A stretch of DNA of 5,880 bases from Burkholderiales bacterium (GTDB lineage Bacteria; Pseudomonadota; Gammaproteobacteria; Burkholderiales; Burkholderiaceae). Location: positions 1-5,880 of the forward strand of contig CANBUA010000282.1 of NCBI GenBank assembly GCA_947372535.1, in the 5' to 3' direction. The position numbers were made by a program, and so were the translations under genes. Below are positions 3,851-5,880 of the stretch, piece after piece; the stretch's first letter is position 1; each line of letters begins with the position of its first letter. Under the pieces are notes generated by a model. The model saw nothing but the letters and a program-made list of their open reading frames with translations, did not search any database and was not told where the DNA came from.

Positions 3851-5880
3851 ATGAGCCAGCTGCAGATCGTGAAGGCCGAAGACAAGCGCCCCGTGCCCGG
3901 CGCAGCCCCGATGTCGACATCACCCATTCGGCGGTTCTTCCAGCGCACGCCGCGCCTGCGCATCGCCGCACTGGCGCTGGCCGCCTTGGTTGTGCTCGGC
4001 GGCGCGGCGGTGGCCATCGCCGAAGCGCGCGGCTGGCCTTTCCTGCGCGCTCCGTTGGCGCGTGGGCTGGCCGGCGCCGCGGGCGTGCCGTTTGACTTCG
4101 GCCAAGACACCGACCACTTTGCGCTGAAGCTGATCGGTCGGCCGAGCCTGGAGGCCGCGTCGCTGACCGTCGGCGCCGCGCCCGGCCCTGCTGCGCCCTA
4201 CCTGTTGAGCGGGCGGGATCTGCGGCTGGCGTGGCGTTGGTCCGACGCCTGGCGCTGGTGGCGCGGCAGCGCGCCATTGCGCGTTGCCAGCCTGGATGCG
4301 CGCACGCTCGACATGAACCTGCTGCGCGATGGCGACGGCCGCGCCACCTGGCAGATCGGGTCCGGCGCCAACAAGGGGTCACCGCCTGCGATCCAGGAGC
4401 GGCTCGACCTGCCGCAGATCGGGATGCTGTCGCTCGGCGGTGGCCGCATCGCCTTCGACGACCAGCCCTTGGCCACCCGGCTCGTCGTCACCATCGAAGG
4501 CCGCGAGAACGCAGACGCAGACGCAGACGCAGAAGCAGGCGCCGGCAGTCGCAGCCAGTCCGGCTGGCGCGCCCACGTCGAAGGCCGCTGGAAAGACCTG
4601 CCGCTGCGGCTGGCCGTCGTCACCGGCGGCGCGATGCCGCTGATGGCCGACGTGGCCACAGCCGACATCGGCTTGCGTGTCGAAGGCCAGGTCGGTGCGG
4701 CGCGCCTGGTCTTTGACGGCCGCGCTGGCGCCTTGCTGGGCGCGCTGCGCTTGGACGGCGAACTGAAGGTCAGCGGCCCGTCACTGGCCCGCGTCGCAGC
4801 GCCGCTGGGCATGTCCCTGCCGCAGACACCGCCCTTCGAGCTGGAAGCACACCTCTCCCACGACCTTGGCTTGTGGCAGCTGAAGGCGCGCCACCTGACC
4901 ACGGGCAAGAGCCGGCTCGGCGGCGAGTTCCGCTACGACACCCGTGCGGACCTGCCGATGCTAACGGGCCAGTTGAATGGCACGCGGCTCGCGCTGGCCG
5001 ACCTGGGCCCGGCCATCGGCGCGCCCGCCAGCGGCACCGCCGCGGCGCCCTCGGCATTGCCGCCAAACGCCGCGGGCCGCGTGCTGCCCCAACGCAAATT
5101 TGATCTGCCCTCGTTGAAGGCGATAGACGCCGACGTGCAGGTCGCGTTCGATGAACTCGACTTTGGCACCGATGCGCTGGCGCCGCTGCGCAACGTGACC
5201 ACCCGCGTGGTGCTGAAGGCCGGCCGGCTGGCGCTGCAACAGCTGAAGGCCACGGTGGCCGGGGGCACGCTGAGCGGCACCAGTTCTTACGCCAGCACCG
5301 GCGAGACCGCCCAGTGGACTGCGCGCATGCGCCTGACGGGTGTCGACGTCGCCGGCTGGCTGCGCGGCACGCAGACGTCGCAAGCGGCCGACGCGCCCCC
5401 GGCGGGCCCGACGCAGGCTGCGAAGCTCAAGCAGGAGCGCCAGCAGGCACGCCAGGGCGGCGACCAGTTGGTGCGCAACTACTTCACTGGTGCACTGGAT
5501 GCCGAGTTCGACGTGCACGGCACGGGGGACTCAACCGGTCAGATCCTGTCGACGCTGAACGGCCGCTTTGACCTCACGCTGCGCGACGGCACGCTCTCGC
5601 ACCTGGCCACGGAAGCTGCGGGCCTGGACCTGGCGCAGGGTCTGGGCGTGATCATCCGCGGCGACCGCCCGCTGCCGCTGCGTTGCGCGCGCATCCAGGC
5701 CACCGCGCGCAACGGCATCGTGCGCACCGACCGCGGCGTGATCGACAACGCCGACAGCACCTTGCTGCTGGCCGGCGAGCTGAACCTGAAGGACGAGTCG
5801 CTGGCCTTGGTGGCCACATCCAGGCCCAAGGACTTCTCGCCACTGTCGCTGCGCACGCCGATCACCGTGCGCGGCACGCT
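3851..5880 (+). CDS. AsmA-family protein, 5' part (runs off the window)
   Basis: The frame is open from 3767 (TGA at 3764-3766) to the window end, giving 676 residues from the ATG at 3851 with no stop. A basic N-terminus (about 27-37, RRFFQRTPRLR) precedes one transmembrane helix (about 38-58, IAALALAALVVLGGAAVAIA). The typical AsmA opening GWPFLRAPLARGLAGAAGVPFDFG follows (61-84). The middle consists of repeated amphipathic beta-strand segments. The AsmA C-terminal region starts near residue 560 (TGQILSTLNGRFDLTLRDGTLSHL), with LRCARIQATARNGIVRTDRG and SLRTPITVRGTL at the edge. AsmA-like proteins are inner-membrane anchored with a large periplasmic beta-rich body, and are implicated in lipid transport and outer-membrane homeostasis. 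Two low-complexity inserts are seen, an Ala/Asp run at 221-232 and an Ala/Pro then Gln/Arg/Lys linker at about 508-545. The start is moderately certain: the Shine-Dalgarno is weak and an in-frame ATG at 3911 is an alternative, also upstream of the membrane helix. Confidence 0.88.
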   Translation, partial: MSQLQIVKAEDKRPVPGAAPMSTSPIRRFFQRTPRLRIAALALAALVVLGGAAVAIAEARGWPFLRAPLARGLAGAAGVPFDFGQDTDHFALKLIGRPSLEAASLTVGAAPGPAAPYLLSGRDLRLAWRWSDAWRWWRGSAPLRVASLDARTLDMNLLRDGDGRATWQIGSGANKGSPPAIQERLDLPQIGMLSLGGGRIAFDDQPLATRLVVTIEGRENADADADAEAGAGSRSQSGWRAHVEGRWKDLPLRLAVVTGGAMPLMADVATADIGLRVEGQVGAARLVFDGRAGALLGALRLDGELKVSGPSLARVAAPLGMSLPQTPPFELEAHLSHDLGLWQLKARHLTTGKSRLGGEFRYDTRADLPMLTGQLNGTRLALADLGPAIGAPASGTAAAPSALPPNAAGRVLPQRKFDLPSLKAIDADVQVAFDELDFGTDALAPLRNVTTRVVLKAGRLALQQLKATVAGGTLSGTSSYASTGETAQWTARMRLTGVDVAGWLRGTQTSQAADAPPAGPTQAAKLKQERQQARQGGDQLVRNYFTGALDAEFDVHGTGDSTGQILSTLNGRFDLTLRDGTLSHLATEAAGLDLAQGLGVIIRGDRPLPLRCARIQATARNGIVRTDRGVIDNADSTLLLAGELNLKDESLALVATSRPKDFSPLSLRTPITVRGT
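4511..4540 (+). repeat. Hexanucleotide tandem repeat (GCAGAC) inside the AsmA gene
   Basis: Three perfect copies of GCAGAC (4511-4528) are followed by two degenerate copies, GCAGAA and GCAGGC. In frame they encode Ala-Asp repeats continuing as AEAGAG. Because the unit is six bases, gain or loss of copies would keep the reading frame and only alter a surface loop between beta segments. Confidence 0.85.

Noticed and set aside
3600..4382. N-terminal extension of the PRC-barrel frame to an upstream ATG near 4382
   Set aside because: The PRC-barrel similarity starts just after the ATG at 3599, which has a strong AGGAG site. The extension is Arg/Ala-rich antisense of the AsmA gene.
4511..4540. Possible CRISPR or larger repeat array
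   Set aside because: It is only a short six-base tandem repeat within a coding region, with no spacers and no cas genes.
4198..4908. A 236-codon minus-strand open frame inside the AsmA gene
   Set aside because: It is Ser/Arg/Pro-rich shadow sequence. The plus strand holds a continuous AsmA frame of at least 676 codons with a membrane helix and the family's C-terminal region.

Overview
The window is GC-rich (roughly two thirds G+C by eye) with strong G/C third-position bias. It looks like chromosomal DNA of a betaproteobacterium, most probably Burkholderiales (Comamonadaceae-like). This placement rests on codon use and remembered resemblance of the proteins, not on a search.

Layout. (1) Bases 1-825 (+): the 3' part of a sensor histidine kinase whose phospho-acceptor H-box lies just before the window. 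Its ATPase domain is complete, but the protein ends in only the first strand and helix of a receiver domain followed by a Pro/Thr-rich tail. (2) Bases 741-1685 (+): a REC-coiled coil-PAS response regulator that overlaps the kinase by 85 bp. It stops exactly at the end of its PAS domain, and the expected PAS-exit linker is readable in the next frame, up to 1758. (3) Bases 1755-3080 (+): a lipoprotein PQQ-dependent sugar dehydrogenase of the L-sorbosone dehydrogenase type. (4) Bases 3081-3230: a convergent intergenic region with two stem-loops. (5) Bases 3231-3599 (-): a small PRC-barrel protein with a strong Shine-Dalgarno. (6) Bases 3600-3850: a divergent control region with several dyads. (7) Base 3851 to the end (+): an AsmA-family inner-membrane-anchored protein that runs off the window. 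Its long open frame has no stop in the window.

Functional reading. The first two genes form a kinase/regulator pair resembling a recurrent Burkholderiales arrangement of a hybrid kinase followed by a REC-PAS regulator. Here both partners appear eroded at their C-terminal ends: the kinase has lost most of its receiver, and the regulator has lost any output module and ends near a probable frameshift. The PQQ dehydrogenase starts immediately downstream and may be co-transcribed. The PRC-barrel and AsmA genes form a separate divergent pair, plausibly tied to envelope or stress physiology.

I see no CRISPR array, insertion sequence, tRNA, rRNA or defence system, and no convincing new biological system. 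The observations most worth a second look are the two signs of decay in the signalling pair and the dyads between the divergent genes.
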